Shown here: one piece after another, positions 12,642 to 26,359 of the stretch
How positions within the stretch are numbered: the stretch's first letter is position 1
How the letters are laid out: each line of letters starts with the position of its first letter
Source of the DNA: Ectocarpus siliculosus
Taxonomy: Eukaryota; Sar; Phaeophyceae; Ectocarpales; Ectocarpaceae
Assembly: GCA_000310025.1 (NCBI GenBank)
Contig: FN649729.1
Span: 521,945-585,944, forward strand
Direction of reading: 5' to 3'
DNA length: 64,000 nucleotides
Position numbers and translations under genes: made by a program
Notes under the pieces: generated by a model
What the model saw: the letters and a program-made list of their open reading frames with translations, nothing else
What the model was told of the DNA's origin: nothing
Database searches by the model: none

Positions 12642-15600
12642 ATGGAAGAATCTTACGGTGCTGTGGGTCTAGCGATATTTCGCTTGGTGGCGGACTCGGG
12701 AGAAGAGGCCGAGTGCTTGAAAAGCCAAGCTATATTGCGGTGTGTTCTGCAGCGTCACCCTGTGGTTCGAGGGTTCGCCTTGTCCACACTTGCCAGGAGG
12801 CTCCGAGAGGGTGAGTGAGAGAGGCGAGGAAGCTGTGCACGTTGACGTTTGGAGGGGAGAGCTCGCGTACTTGACCCCATGGCATTCGTGTGCACTGTAG
12901 TATGTGCTGACCTCAACGTGTATCGGCAGAATGATTGTGCCGTCATAGCAGATGGTTGTACGGCATCCAATAACGGCTCTGCTGTACTTTGTATGCATAC
13001 CATAACAGGTTTTGCCGTTGAACATTGAACACCCACCTTGAGTGCAACGCGGCGGGTTCCAAGCTTCCCCCGTCGATGCAGGACGTGGGCCTTGCACGTT
13101 TACTAGGATATACATTATTATCCACGCAGCATCACATGATTGGAGAAAGTACGTGAGGACTAAGCAACGAGTCCACTAGAGGCCACAACACAAGTAGGAC
13201 GTGGCATCCACGGGACATGTGTACTGCTGAAGACTATAGCCTTTCATCACCCAAACCCAGAGTCTCTTCTGCAAATAGCGTGGTGTAACCTCTCCAACAG
13301 GGCCACGCATGCTGCTGTAGCAGTAATAACGGTGAATTTTGCCTCACCGCCTTCTCGATATTCGAACAGGTGCAACAGCAGGCAACCAACCCAGCCGGAG
13401 GCACAGGGCATCTGCAGGGGCCTCGGCAGAAGCGCGAGTACCTCACACGGGGATCCGCCTGGCGCTGGAGGTTCTTCTTGCCTCTTACCACCCCTCCGCT
13501 TCGCACGTCGTTTCACCTGTCGTCGACGCCCTCGGAGACAGTAACCTTGAGGTGTGGGGCCGGACTTGTTTCGCGCTTCTGTCATGTTGACGAGTACATG
13601 CCTGCTGTCTTTGCTGTACTGGTGCTTCTACGGCAGCCGTACGGTCTGTCCGTTTTGACACGTATCCGTACCCGCATCCGAGGTGGCTCAAGCACGATGG
13701 GGGCAGGGTTGAACGTCACTTCCGAAAACGTCCTTATAGCTATGTAGCGTTTCATGGATATTTGTTGTTGTCAAACGGTTGCCAAAAGCTCTTGACAGTA
13801 ACGTACCTCGACCTTGCTGAAGCTGAGCGCCTCTACCTGCCGAATCCCAACGTCTCTCGCTCGTTGGTTTTCTTCGCCCTTTCATATGCCTGGGAATCTG
13901 GGGATCCTGCCCAAATCGATCTATTTGTTAGGCTCTCCTTCATACACAGGGTGGGACAAGCCCGTTGCTGCCGTGGGCCGCTCGATTGTGCTTGTTGCAT
14001 GCATGCTTAGCTGGCACAAGCGCCGGGAGCAAGAGGTGGAGATGGCTGCCGACCGTGGCGGACTCCGCATGCTCCTTGGCCCTGCAAGAAATCGCAACGG
14101 AGGGAAGCAGCAGCGTGAGCGGCAGTGAGGCGGGCAAAGGCAAGGGACGTGCGCGTGGGCATGGCGCGAAATCAGCACCAACAAAGGAAATAGCCAACCG
14201 GGTGGCAGCTGGGACGGACAAAGCTGAGATGTACCAAGCAACCTTGATGGCTGACGTGTGCACGGAGCTTGCAAGGGTCGAGGTAGCGGAACCTGCGGCA
14301 GTTTCGACCAAGAAAAGTGGATTCCTCTTTGGTTCTCTGGGCACCACCCCTGATGACGTAGCCAGAATATCTTCGGCAGGGGCGGCGGCATCGTTGCCTG
14401 GACGGCATGCCGCGGATTCGTTTCGACTCAAGCTGCAGGGGTTGCGAGACGCGCTGCTGTCTAGGAGAGGAAGCGAAGGAAACGCACCGGTGGGGCAGTC
14501 GGTTCCAAGCGTTACGACCATCATCGGTGATGTCGCGCTGGAAGATCTAGATATACATCCACAAGCAGTGAAGAGAGCCTTGGAGAGAGGCCGCTGCGGT
14601 GAAGCCTTCATTCTCGCGGTGCAGGTAACCATCTATCTATTTATTTATTTTTTTGTCTTGGCCTCAAATCAGCGCTCACAGCAATAGTGCCATTTTTCTC
14701 CAACCCGTGGTCACACAGAAGGGACCCTCTCTACTCTACCCTCCTGCGGTACGTTGCCTTCGATTTATAATGCGAGAAGAGGTCAGCATTCTCTTCCCTC
14801 TGTGTACACACGAACTAGCGCTATCCACAAGGCCAGGAACGGGAGCGAGAGAAAAACTCACGTCGCAAGAAAAGCTTCCTTACGCCGGGATTCGAACCCC
14901 TGACCTGACCTGTAGAAGGTTTCGAGGATATCAACTAGACCACCGGGGCGACCTGCCCGTACTCTTTCGATTTTTGTACTGACGTTTGCAAAATATGTTG
15001 GCTTGGTTTACCCACGTGTTGCTGGGGGGTGGTGTGATAGTAGGATACGCTTCTGCCGGGGGGCACATATGATAACGGCCAACGGTGAGCAATCCGATTT
15101 TTTCTTTTCGTAGGATGCAAGCTTTTCGCCGAGTATTGTGCGACGATTTTTTTCATCTTGTGGAAGGGCAGTATCTCCTAGGACAAACCGCCTGGTGCTC
15201 CACTGCAAAATTTATTGTGTGCAATCGCTTGTGTGGTCCGAGGCGGAGGGAAAATAGTGGGAGTGAAAAACGTGACAGTGGTTGTTGTGTGCTTGCTCCT
15301 ATTCGTTCTCCCAGGCGGCGCTAAAGGAACAGCTTACTCCAACCTCGACCACCGAGGCCAAAGATCAACAGTTCTCCTCCAACAGGGGCCGCCGGATTTC
15401 GGTGAATCTCAAGCTTGCCCTCGAGACATGCCTCTTCGGCAGTGGTCTCGCGGGAGGCAGGGGGCTGCTAGATGCCGTTGTGCCGGATGGTGACGAGATC
15501 GGATTCACCTCAACTTCCAGCTCCACACGAGCGAAAGGAACCACAGAGGCACGACAAGCGTGCGCTTTGATGCAAGGCCTTGTTGAGGAAGGGACTCGAA

Positions 15601-18600
15601 TTCGTGACTTGCTATTGGTGTTGGTGGGCATGTACCAGGAGCGAGAGCGACTACCCCCGACTTCAAGCCCTGCAATTTCGATGGACTCTGGGCGGCTGGC
15701 TGGAGCACAGGTTGTTGCCACAGTTCAATCCGCGTGTGATTTCCGCCGCAGGACATTGGCCACAGTTGTCGGTGCCTTCGTCGGGTGGTTGGCGGACACT
15801 CCTTGGGTTTGGGGAGCCACAGAGGGGGTGGAAGGAGAAGACTGGGAAGGCGATTTCGAGGCCGCGGCGATTGCAGCTTTTGAAGTATTTCCTAGCCCTG
15901 GCGCCGCTTGTGCTGATGAGGGAATCTGCACTGCAGGACTGGTCGACCGAGTCCGAAGCGACGTTAGGGAATCATGCCCGTACAATCAGGATAGCTCTGG
16001 TGAAGGTCAACCAAGGAATGGGTCTGTGGGGAGTCGTGGCGTGGACCCCACGGAGGTATTAGATAGGCTTGTAGCGGGCGCCGCCATGGCCATGGGACGC
16101 GTTGATGCAGACGAAGTGGAATGGCTGGACATCTTACGGCGCGTAGCAACAGCAGGTGCGGCATCCGACGGCCTCAAAACGTACGCAATTGCTTGCGTGA
16201 CGAGGTGTGCCTCCCTCGGGGGACAGGCCCCGTTCATGGTGAGCGGCAAGCGGCGTTTCTCACAAGTCGGGGGAAAGGAGCTGTGGGGATTGCTGCAGGG
16301 AGCGTGCTTGGTTCACGAGGAAAAGATGCCCGCTTCCTTGATCGTTCGGACGGCTGCGGCTGTGGTCACGGCCTCCAGGAAGACATGGTGCGCTCTCAAT
16401 CTTTTGTGGCAAGTGACAGGGTCGGGAACCAGCGTCCATTGAAGTATGCTATGACGCATTTGCGGATGTGCATGTAGGTCTTGAATAGTTGCACAAGGCG
16501 AAATCGGCGCGACAGAGTGGAAACATTATTTGCGTCTACACACGCGCGATCCTTTGCATTCATGAAAACTGCTCTTTACGCCGCTCTTGATGTCCGAACC
16601 TCGGCCCGAGCAGTCAATCGAGGATGGTTTCCCCCGGACTGCTAGGCTCGAGTCCCATCCGCGTGGTGATTGACATGCTCACTGCCGCCAAGGACTGTCT
16701 CACTGCTTCGGACTTGCTGACTGGCTTGCTGGAGGTTCCAGGCGATGACGGCCCTGCGTTGGCGGCTGATGTTTTCGCAGCGTTCATTGCAGCTTCAGCG
16801 GCCGGAAACGGGCGGACAGCAGGGGGTGATAACGAAGTGGGCGATTTGCGTTCGTTGGTGAGCATGATTGCAGACTTTGAAGGTCCTTTTTATGGCACAG
16901 GCTCTGAGCAGCACTGAGCACGCGCTTGTTTGGTGTGGGGCAAACGTATGCAAGCTTCTCTCAACCCCCAGCTTGTTTTCACTAGATTAAACGACTATGA
17001 TTGTGTTAAAGTTGAGCTCGCACTATGCGTTGTTTGCGTTCACATAGGCTGCACCTAAAAACTAGCTGTTCTTCTGTGAGCTACAACTTTGTGGAGCTGG
17101 TATGTCACGTCAAGTAGCCACCACCTCTCGTGTATCTCAGTTTCCCTACAGCATGCACTTTTCGAAGTGTTCCTTACAGGTGCGTTCTTGCAGTCCTGCC
17201 TCTGTTGCCATCGTAAAATAGTGCAGTACTAAGACTGCCGCATCCCCTTGTGACATTCCACACCTCCCTCGTGCCCTCTGCAGTCGATGTCATGGCTCCA
17301 CGGGGCTCTTGCGACGGCTGTCCTGCCGGTGCGCACGCCTGCGGGCTCGACGGTGGAACTGAACAGGGTCATGTCCGCCACTGCTTTGACGCGGGTGCTG
17401 ATTCAGAGAGTACCGTTCGAGGCGAAACCCGTGCTACTCGCCGTGGAAGAGGCGGCGGAGCTTGCTACGGCTGGTAGGGGTGTAGGGGGCTGTACCCGAC
17501 GCTCCGGGAAGAGCAGACGCGTTTCCGGGAGGGGAGGGGGAGAAAACTTGGATGGGGACGCGGCATCTCCTTTGGCATCCTTGTTGAAGTTGGCTGGCGC
17601 GGCGAAGCAAAGCCGTCTTCTCCCGCTTCCGGTTCCTTCAACGGTTTCTCCGCCACGCTCGGCGGGGCTCAAGTGCGGCGAGGCGTCGGGTGCGGGAGCC
17701 GTGGGAGCAGGTGACGACGAAGAGTCACCAGCGAAGGATAGAGATGGATGGCAGGCGGATGCGTCGGCGGCATTCGTGACGGCGGGATTACTCTTAGACG
17801 CCTTTGTTCGATCACCTACAGCGACTAGGCGATCTATCCGAGAAGCTATGCAACAGGGGTAAGCGACAGCGGGAAGCGATAGCGGTACCGTGATTGGAAG
17901 CCGGGGTTACGTTGTGTGAGTCGCTGATCCGGATTCCTAGCATGTTCTGAAGCATGGTACACGCGTCGGTTGGGCATTGTTATTTCCCCCCCGCATTGCA
18001 GCTTCCGTGTGCATTTCGATGAGGGAATTCCAAATAGTTGAGAAGCCTGCAGGCAAAAGCTGAGGTAACGTGGAAAATCATGTCGCTCCTGCGTACGTGA
18101 ACACGAAAGCATTCGTCGCATCATGGTACTGGTCGTATTTCTCCGAGGACTCCTGATTTGTTCAGTATTTACCAATAACGTTGTCCCTCGACACACCTTA
18201 TTTTCCGGCCCCTGCTACACTCTGCAGTGGTTGTGGCAACGAGCTCCATGTCGTCCAGCGTGTTCTAAGAACAGCACTTTGTACCGCACCCGCTTCCCCC
18301 GGGCAACCTCTCGGAGGAATACCAACAACGCTGCCAGCGGGATCGGGTGATCGCAAGGTTGCTGCCTGTCTCCTCGTCGGATTCCTGGTTGAGAGCGGAG
18401 TGCCCGGTTGGGATGAGACGAAGGCAGCGATGACCCCTCCACCGCCTCAGCTACTGGTAGCAGCTGAGGAGTCTGTTCGTACGGAGGGCGAGTCGCACGT
18501 GTGGCACTCTTATCATTCCAGGTGAAGAGCACAAACGCGTGGACCGTCGCTGAATCGGAGTGATTGTCGTTGGTTGATCATGTGGAAGCAATAGCTGTAG

Positions 18601-21600
18601 CAGCTGTAGCAGCGATGCTGCTCTCTTGCATCCGGTGCTGCTGCTGCACAAGCTCCTGTGGGAAGTCCGAGTCCCCGCCATTCCCGGCGTTTGCTGCGTA
18701 TGTGTCTTGTCCAGGCAACAGCTTACGGCGCTGCGGCTAGAAGTAATGCTCCAGTCCCTCCTGTGCGATGTGGGCGGTTCCCGTTTAATTGGCGACATGG
18801 ATGTCGAGAAATCGTTTCCAGATGTGTTCCGGACGGCGCGAACTCTCGCGCGAGCGATCGCACACCATGCATCCGCGCTCGTCACCAGACCAAACCAAGG
18901 ACAACAAGCTTGGCGGACCAACGACTACCACCGCTTCCAATCCGGCGGCGGCGGTTTCGAGGGTGTAGACCCGCATTGGCCTAGTATTGTCGGGGGTAGT
19001 TGTTCAAGGGGTGGCGAAGGGGCAGGCAACAGGCAACTGAAGTTACCGAGGCGAGCTCTTGCTGGACGATTGCAGCATTCGCCAGCGGCTGCAGCGTTGA
19101 CGTCTTGGGTGTCGAGCATCGTAAAGACAGTGAGGCAGTTCAGGCGGTGGCTTCCGTGGCAGCCTTTAGCGGACGAGCTCAGAGAGTTGGTGTTGCGGAA
19201 TGCTCGGCGAAAGCCTGTGCGACAGCTGGTATCTGGCGGAGAAAGGAATGAGACCCAAGGAAGGACTCTGGCAGCTGAGGCAGCTGTGTTTGCTGTCAGC
19301 GAACTGTTACTTGCTTGGGATGAAGGTGGAGAGGTGAGAACGGACGAGGTATTCTTAATTTGCCGTTTTGCTGAAGCTGCAAAATGCTTAAGGTTTCAAA
19401 TATCGAAGTGCAGGGAGATAAACGTGATTAACCCCCCGTCTGTTGAGGACACGTGCTTTCTTGTTCGTCCCGGTTGTATTTCGCTGTGGGACATCGACAG
19501 CAATATTTCTCTCTGACCAGACCCACAACTTTCTTTCTTGACGCTGACTTACGGGCAGGAAGTTGTCCCGGCTGTGTTCCAGTCAGTTCTCTGCTCCAAG
19601 GCGCTTAACATAGCTGTGGCTCCGGTTGCCTCAGATGCACCCCCACCAATCTGGCTAGAGCTGCTTCGGTGCCTAGTCGACGAGGGGCAATGTGACATGT
19701 CCGGTTGGATGTCTTCATGCCTTGACGGAAGCGCTCAGCAGGATCCCCTCGCGATGGCCTCTGCAGCCGCGGTCTGGATCGGAGGGGATGGGCCGAGAGC
19801 CGGTCAGCGGAGCAGGCGCGGAACCCACGAGGCGTGGGTGCACTGGTATGGGGCGAAGCTCGGGTCTCTAATCCCGACGGGCGACGCGGACTTCGGAGAT
19901 TGGCTTATTCTTTCCAGTGCTACCGGCGCTAGCGCCAGTGGTGGGGTACAGGTGCGGGTCGAAGGGTTGGCGCGCACAATCCAGCCTGACGAGTGGGAAC
20001 ACTGGGGGAGGTCCCCGCTTCAGGCCGCGTGGAACTTTCCTGGGACATGGGCGGCAGTAAGCCAGAGATCTGAAAGCCAAAGTTCAGAGGGAGCGCCGCC
20101 CGCCATCTTGCTCCCTCCTTTCGCCTCGTGGTTGAGAGTGGTTTTGAGAGGTGGGTCAACCTGCCCGAAACATCTGCTTGAGGCATACCTGCGAAGGATG
20201 GCTCTCGAGGTGTACCTCCCATGCCAATTCGGTAGAGCTTCAAACGAGATGGCCCGACAGTGGCTGGCCGTGCTCATCGAGGCTGAAGCTACGGCGGAGG
20301 GGAGTGGAAGGAAACGCGCCAAGATGGCGGCCGATGCCGTCGTGTGTGACTGGGGGTCAGTGACAGCCGATCCTTCTTCAGGAAGCGCGGTCGGAATGGT
20401 CTCGGCGTGCCATCTCGTAGTGAAGGCATTTTTTCGCGAGGAGCTTCTGCGTTTCGGAAGTGGGGAAGCGCCGGCGGCACCAAACGGAGGGCCGATGTCC
20501 TGGCTTTGGCCGCTTGAGGCCGTGGTTGCGGCGTGCGGCAACAACGGCTCCTTCGGTAGGGGTTCGCTCGCCCGTCGCCGTCGCGGCAGCCTGGGACCAG
20601 AAGGAATTGACAGCGACGCCTCCTCGAGGATTACGTTGGACGGCCCACCCTCAGCTCTCGCCCGCGCACTGTCGACAGTACCACACGATCTTCTGTGCGG
20701 ATCCCGCCGGTTCGGCATGGGTGGACAGCCCCCGCCTGCCCTTGCGACGCTGCGCGCGTTCGCGACCCGAGTGGTGGACCTCACTGCGCGCGCGTTGGCA
20801 ACCCCACCATGTAGACACTGGTCCGTGGCCCGGCAGCTTCTTCTTGGGTTGGGACTGCTCTACCACGCCTTGGCAAAGCCGGTATCGGCGAGAGGCGGCA
20901 AGTTACAGAAATCGTTCGGTGCACCATCCCGAGCGGGGGATGTTGAATTGGACTCCGCCGCTCAAGAAGCTGCCCAAGCGGTAGCCCTCTCTGCGATTGA
21001 AGGCCTTGTGAGAATTTCGCTAGGATTGGGCAACCTCGGGGTAGGAGAGAGGGACAGTGGTGAGGGCGGGAATCGGGGTTCTGCGGCAGCGTCCAAGTCT
21101 GGAAACCCGCTTCTCACGTCGGCTTGCCTTGCGCTACGGCCGCTAGAGACGGGTGGCTGCGCGGGCGCGGATGATTTCGCGCGGGCTCTTATGGGTGCGG
21201 GAGCTTGGCGGGCTGAGACGGCGTTCTTTGGAGAACGGAGTGCAGCGCAGGCCTCTTCTTCGGTGAAAGCCCCTTCGTTGGATAACACGGCCCCTGCGTT
21301 AGAACAGACGGCTTCGTTGGCACTGTCATTGCCGCCACCGCCTCCACCGCTATCGCCTCAAGCCGGTCCTGAGCAGGGCCACCGCCTTTCTTCGCCGGGG
21401 GCAACGCCGGCGGTAGAACCTCATCACTCGGTCGGTGGCGATCAAGCCAGTGGACAGTCGACCGCGGACTGTTGCATTTCTCTCGCCCAAGAACTGGTGG
21501 GCGGGGCGCAGCAGTGCAGTTCAGGGCGGGGCGAGCGTGAGCAAGTTGTCGGGTCACCACGTGCACCGTCGTGGGATATGCCATCCCGCCAAAAGAAAAA

Positions 21601-21718
21601 GGCCCGCTTGAGCACCAATGCAATGGAAGGGAAATCGCCACCACCAAGCTCTCCTCGACGGGTGTTGCCCATGCGTTCGTCCAAGCAGCAACACCACCAT
21701 GAAGGGAGCGAGAGTTAG
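12642..21718 (+). CDS. Large multi-exon predicted helical protein, function unknown
   Basis: I cannot name this protein of roughly 2000 residues. Well-supported exons: 12642-12810 (ATG in a GCCATGG context, phase 1 donor GTGAGT), 13418-13551, a block within about 13800-13945, one from about 14010 to 14624 (GTAACC donor), 15315 to about 16412, about 16613-16857, 17284-17858, 18228-18521, 18715-19333 and 19559-21718 with stop TAG. From 16857 onward every junction keeps frame and uses clear AG/GT sites; the joins at 13552-14010 and 16412-16613 are unresolved. The N-terminus (HPVVRGFALSTLARRL, LLASYHPSASHVVSPVVDAL) reads like HEAT-type helical pairs. The rest is Leu/Ala-rich helical segments broken by Gly/Ser-rich linkers. 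The C-terminus is a disordered Pro/Ser tail with a basic PSRQKKKAR patch that could be a nuclear signal. An alpha-solenoid scaffold of the kind in DNA-repair or mediator-type complexes is possible but only inference. A SINE sits in the intron after 14624. Confidence 0.65.
14656..14953 (-). mobile_element. tRNA-derived SINE, copy 1
   Basis: Read on the minus strand the element begins with a tRNA-like head containing an A box (TGGTCTAGTTGG) and a B box (GGTTCGAATCC). These are the internal RNA polymerase III promoter elements. A body of about 200 bases follows, then a tail rich in A and ATTT units (plus strand 14636-14655). It matches 50311-50610 closely and the body of 54482-54712. It lies in the intron after 14624 of the large helical-protein gene, in antisense orientation. 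Confidence 0.8.
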
Positions 21719-23346
21719 CGATGTACTACACGTGGTTGAAATGGACGAGCCGGTGGATTTACATGGCGTGCAGTCGGTGCTGCGCGAGGTTACAGAAACG
21801 CCCGGAGTACGAATACAGTTTACGATGAAGTGGAACGATTTCCACCAGTATGGATTATCTTAGAGATTCGTGGTACACTGTAGGTGTATCGAAACGGTTT
21901 TGAATGTGAAGACAACAACGAGTTCATGGTTGGTTGAGGACAGGTGTTCCCTCTGTGTAATATGCTCCCGCGAAGGTGTGAAAGGTACTACAAGCAGACG
22001 TAAGGTCATGCGCAAAGGCAGGGATATTGCCGTGCGTACATAGCGTGGTGAACGAGCGATGAGTGGGCGATCCGCTGAGGCTTGATGGCCGAAAGGATGT
22101 GGATAACACGCCGCAGGTTTCGATAAGTTTTCGTGATAAGCCGGGCATATTCCGAAGCCACCCGCGATTTTCCTCTCGACTGCCTGCCAACCAGTCTTTA
22201 GTTCGCCGTACTTGGACATTGCATGAGGACATCGAAAGAATATTGGCCAATCTCTACACTCGCGCCATCCAGGGAGTCCATCTTACTTGCCACGTTGACT
22301 AGCGGTAAATTCCTCCGGCCTCTCGTGAGTTGACGTATGGGTTCATGAGTTTCGAATAGGCGGCACATGGGCAAACCTGCAAATGTGCACTCCGCGGTGG
22401 CCACCACGCTCGCCACTTACTTCGCTGGACGCGACCCGAAAACGACCCTTAGAACCCGCGGCACGTGTGGCGAGAAATTTTTGTGTTGAAAAAACGGTGA
22501 GGACGGAAAGTCGAAGTATTTAGTTCTTGACCGCCGCTTTAAATTTCATACGCCCTCTTCTTCGAGTGCTCTTCGCCCGTGAGATGCTCTGTACTTGAAG
22601 TTCGTTTGTCATTTCGAAACACATGGGATAACGTATGTCTGACCCCATATGCGATCATGTGACGCTGATGGATACCGACGACAATGGGACTGCTCCGTGA
22701 GACAGGTTGAAACGTCGAAACCTTTGGTACGATCGATGAGTTGCCATGGCACTACTCTGTTGTAGACGGAGATTAGGAAACCATTTATCTCAAGAGAATC
22801 GCGTCCTGCATACACACAGCTTATACATGTGCCTCTTCAATTCAAATGCAAAGAACTACTTGTCGCAACACAAGATGTTCCACGCAGCACGCCTGTTGCC
22901 CGTGGAAGAGCCGAGGAGGTGGAAACATTAAATATATATTCTAAAAACCATGAAGTACAACACTGCTACCCAAACACCACGTTGAAAGCATTCCCACGAT
23001 ACATTCACAGGCTTCTCGTACATACACCGTGGTCCATCCCTCAAGCCAACACTATGGGTAACCAATGTACGCCACGGAGAGCGCGCAGAAATCGAACCTC
23101 ACCATCCTTCATCGGAGCTATTCCATATGCATTGAATGGAACTTCAAAATCGACCACCAAGGCATGAAATATTCTGCCCTCGTCCAGTCCCAAATAAATA
23201 CTTCGGAGTACGAAGTATACAGCATTGATTTGCCTTGGCCGCCATCGTCAACCGCGTGCAGTTTAGCCGCGAAATCGTCTCGATATCTGTAACCAACATC
23301 TTGCATTCCGCTCCAGGTGTTGGCTGTCGTCAGATGTTGGCTGTCG
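21719..23346. other. Intergenic, nothing recognised
   Basis: No gene, RNA or clear repeat found. A short sequence near 21885-21925 (ending AGACAACAACGA) resembles 36905-36940, so both may belong to an old dispersed repeat. At 23310-23360 a GTGTTGGCTGTCGTCAG unit is repeated about three times in tandem. Confidence 0.3.
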
Positions 23347-23628
23347 TCAGGTGTTGGCTGTCGGAGCCCCCCCCTCTCGTTGCAAGAGGAGGTCGATCCC
23401 CTTGTCCGTCCACTTGAGCTCTTCCTGTTCTGCTGCCTCGATCGACTCGCCCAAGTCCACTTCCCCGTCGTCCACTACCACGTCATGCCCTTCCGGCAAG
23501 TCAATTTCTGTACATGCACAGGCCGAGGAACAGAGCATGCGCAGGAAGGCTTCAGAGCAGGCTGCGGTAGAGTTGTTGACGACGGTTGAGAGCATGAAGT
23601 CAAAGACGGCGGACCAACGAGAGCAATA
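23347..23628 (-). CDS. Possible orphan exon, minus strand
   Basis: On the minus strand an AG acceptor (CACCTGCAG) at 23629 is followed by an open frame of about 93 codons to a stop at 23347. The peptide is compositionally protein-like: a Cys-containing helix, then an acidic segment (VVVDDGEVDLGESIEAAEQ) and a KWTDKGIDLLLQ end. No family recognised and no upstream exon placed. It may be a remnant of a transposon or a host gene fragment. Confidence 0.25.
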   Translation of the reverse strand, partial: YCSRWSAVFDFMLSTVVNNSTAACSEAFLRMLCSSACACTEIDLPEGHDVVVDDGEVDLGESIEAAEQEELKWTDKGIDLLLQREGGAPTANT

Positions 23629-24201
23629 CTGCAGGTGACTTTGGTCCGGTGTGACATTTAAACAAAGTGACGACCAACCGAAGCTCGTTTCGAGCGGCAA
23701 GGCCATGAGAAAGTAGCTTACTGCAAAACATCGCAGAGCAGTTGGCGCTCGTCCATACAGGAAACAGAGACGTCATTCGTGGGCCCGTCAACTTCACGAG
23801 TGGCGCAGTGTGTCGAGCAGGACACAGCCCAAATGAACGAGGCAAAAATCTTAGGGGGGACCGATGATGACGATAGCATCACTGCTGTGCGTAGTGCGGC
23901 GACGCTGCTGCGAAACCCCGCCGAGGGCTATGCCAGGGAAGGCGACAGAGTGGTATTTGCCCAGGCAGCCTGCAAAACTCCGGTGAAGTTTTCCGATCTA
24001 ATCGTGGAATGGAAAAGCCACGCCCCCCCCGTCTGCTGGTCACCTTCCTGGACGACCTCGGTCACCGATTCAGATTGAGGAGCAAAATAAACGAGAAGGG
24101 GCAGGTTAGCCGCAACACCCTCATATCGGGAGTATCGACATCCTGTATTCTTGAAGATTCTCGCCCGAAAACCCGACCCTTCTCTTTGACTTTCCTGGCC
24201 C

Positions 24202-24328
24202 TTTCGGAGGACGACCATCACAAAAGCTTTTTCTTACCACGTGTTGAACAGAAACGGCGCCAACACTGATGCCCTGCATGGTCAACACGTGGTACAAAAA
24301 CGCTAGTGTGATGGTAGTCCTCCGGAAG
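24202..24328. repeat. Inverted repeat (fold-back)
   Basis: Arms of about 45 bases at 24202-24246 and 24282-24328 are near-perfect reverse complements, each containing CGGAGGAC, ACCATCAC and ACCACGTGTTGA. They are separated by about 35 bases. Such a structure is typical of a fold-back transposon remnant or of a transcript that folds into a hairpin. Confidence 0.6.
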
Positions 24329-24939
24329 AGACAGATAATTCGAACAGAAGGGTGGGACTATAGGAGTAGAACCTTCAAGCACACCCAGACCGACTGGCAG
24401 GCAACCTCGGCACAGTACCAATAACGACATGTTGGATCGGGTTGCTCTGTCGGAGGCGCAAGTGGACTGTGGTTTCGAAAACCTTAACCTCGACGTGTTG
24501 AGAAAATGGGGAAAGGGCGTTCACGTCGATTTAATGGCGGCCTGGCGTACTTCGCGCTGTTGGGGGCCGTGACAAGGCCCCCGTCCGACCGTCAGAGACT
24601 TTCTTCTTAAGTTCGGGAACGACCACTCACGGGTTTAGGACATGTTGGGCAGGTTCCGGTTTCAGGTTTTGACATGCGCGCTCAAAAGACGTACTTCCAA
24701 GTAGAACATAGCTGATGCCGACTTTGGCACGCGCGTGGCGAAAGGAAAATAATCCACGATGTCCCAAGCAAGATCATGGTGGGCGGTGAGGGTTATCAGG
24801 TCGGCCTTGAAGGTAATTCGAGCTATCTCGGTGTGGTGCAACTCGGGGCGAAAATATCGCCAGGAAAAATACAATACCTTGACGGGCTGGAACAAAAAAA
24901 ACTTGCACGTGGGCGTTAAAGGTGGGAGGCAACGCGCGG

Positions 24940-25440
24940 TGATAGTATGTAGGGTATCAGGAGAGACACACGTGGTTCAGCACAAGGTCAACAGACAGTA
25001 CTCTAGGGGGTGCCAAACACCGGTCCACGGCGCCGCCCACGCAAACTCGAATAGAATAGTGCGTTTTGACGTTTTGACGTTTCGACCGTGTGCAACAGCT
25101 CGTGTGTCTCTCCTGATCCCCTACTATCACCGCGGGCTGCGGTTCAAAACACAATACTCTACATGAAGTTTGCACGGCTGGTGCCGTGGATCGGTGATTG
25201 GAACCTCCTCCAGCACGCGCTCGTCACGTCGAGTACGTGCTCGAGGAGGTACCAACCACCAATCCACGGCACCGCCCACGCAAACTACATGTACTGCTGC
25301 AGAATATTATGTTTTGGCTTTTCGATCTTTTACCAGAAGCTCGTGTGTCTCTCCTGGTCCCCCACTATCACCGCGCGCTGCACAAGGTCAAGACACAACA
25401 CTCTGCACGAAGTGTGCGTGAGCGGTGCCGTCCACCTTTG
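24940..25440. repeat. Palindromic tandem repeat array
   Basis: The blocks CCACGGCACCGCCCACGCAA and GTGTCTCTCCTG-TCCCC-ACTATCACCGCG recur in both orientations. The segment at 25164-25205 pairs with 25247-25287 as inverted arms. The segment at about 24942-25040 is the inverse of later units at about 25100-25200 and 25345-25435. The array therefore alternates orientation instead of being a simple head-to-tail repeat. Confidence 0.5.
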
Positions 25441-26111
25441 ATGTACACGGAGAGCTTGCTTCGCCCGTCCAGGTATCTACCCTATAATTTCTGGTATGCT
25501 TTCGTCCCGAGTTGCATCACCCAAACATAGTTCGACTTAATATCACGACCGATCTGAAGTCACTGAACGCCTACCGTGCTCTTCCTCTGGAGGTCTTGGA
25601 TGATCTTTTCCGCCACGCGCATATCGAAATCTGCAGGATTTACGTTTGTTCACCGTAGGTCGCGTAATGTACCACATCGACTTGCAGATGAAAACAAAAC
25701 CGCGCCTGCTGGCATCATGGAACACACTTGTGAACACTCCCCAAGGTAAAACAACCTCCTCGGCTCTACCGACTTCATTTCTGCTATTTGTCACGTGCGT
25801 GTATCGATAATACTTTACGTTACTCGTACCATATGGGACACATTTGTACACGTCATCTCCGATCTCTGATACACCCTGTGTCGCCCTGGTTTCGCCTCGT
25901 TTGCTGCGATGAACAACACGTTGCCTTGCGAAGATAGAACGCTGCGCACTCTGCGCAAAACTTGTGATGAATCAACGCGACAAACATCGTAGGTGCTGCC
26001 TGTCTGACGCTAGGGTAGCCGAGGGTGGTTCTGCCGGTCACCGTTGTAGTGTTCACATTTTTATCAGGCTCACCCCTCCCAAACATAGAGGTCTAAGATA
26101 AACAACTAAAA

Positions 26112-26328
26112 AAATCGCGCGAAGTGCGACAAGAAGGGGTAGAGAGAGACAAGAAACCAAGCGTCGATAGATGTGGGGATGGAGCCTACACCATCACAGA
26201 GGCACCACTGCACACGCTTACACCTCACCCGACACCACCACTCAGTCAGACGTCTGCTATCTAGCAGCCCGGGGATGAATGAGAGCGTCGTTTGGTGTGG
26301 ACAAGCTCTGATCATATCATCATCATTA

Positions 26329-26359
<31 letters not shown>

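Larger units (their letters stand above)
23629..26111. other. Repeat-rich intergenic stretch with hairpins
   Basis: No gene is supported. It contains a hairpin-forming inverted repeat at about 24202-24328 and a palindromic tandem array at about 24940-25440, both listed separately. The rest, 25440-26110, shows nothing recognisable. Confidence 0.35.
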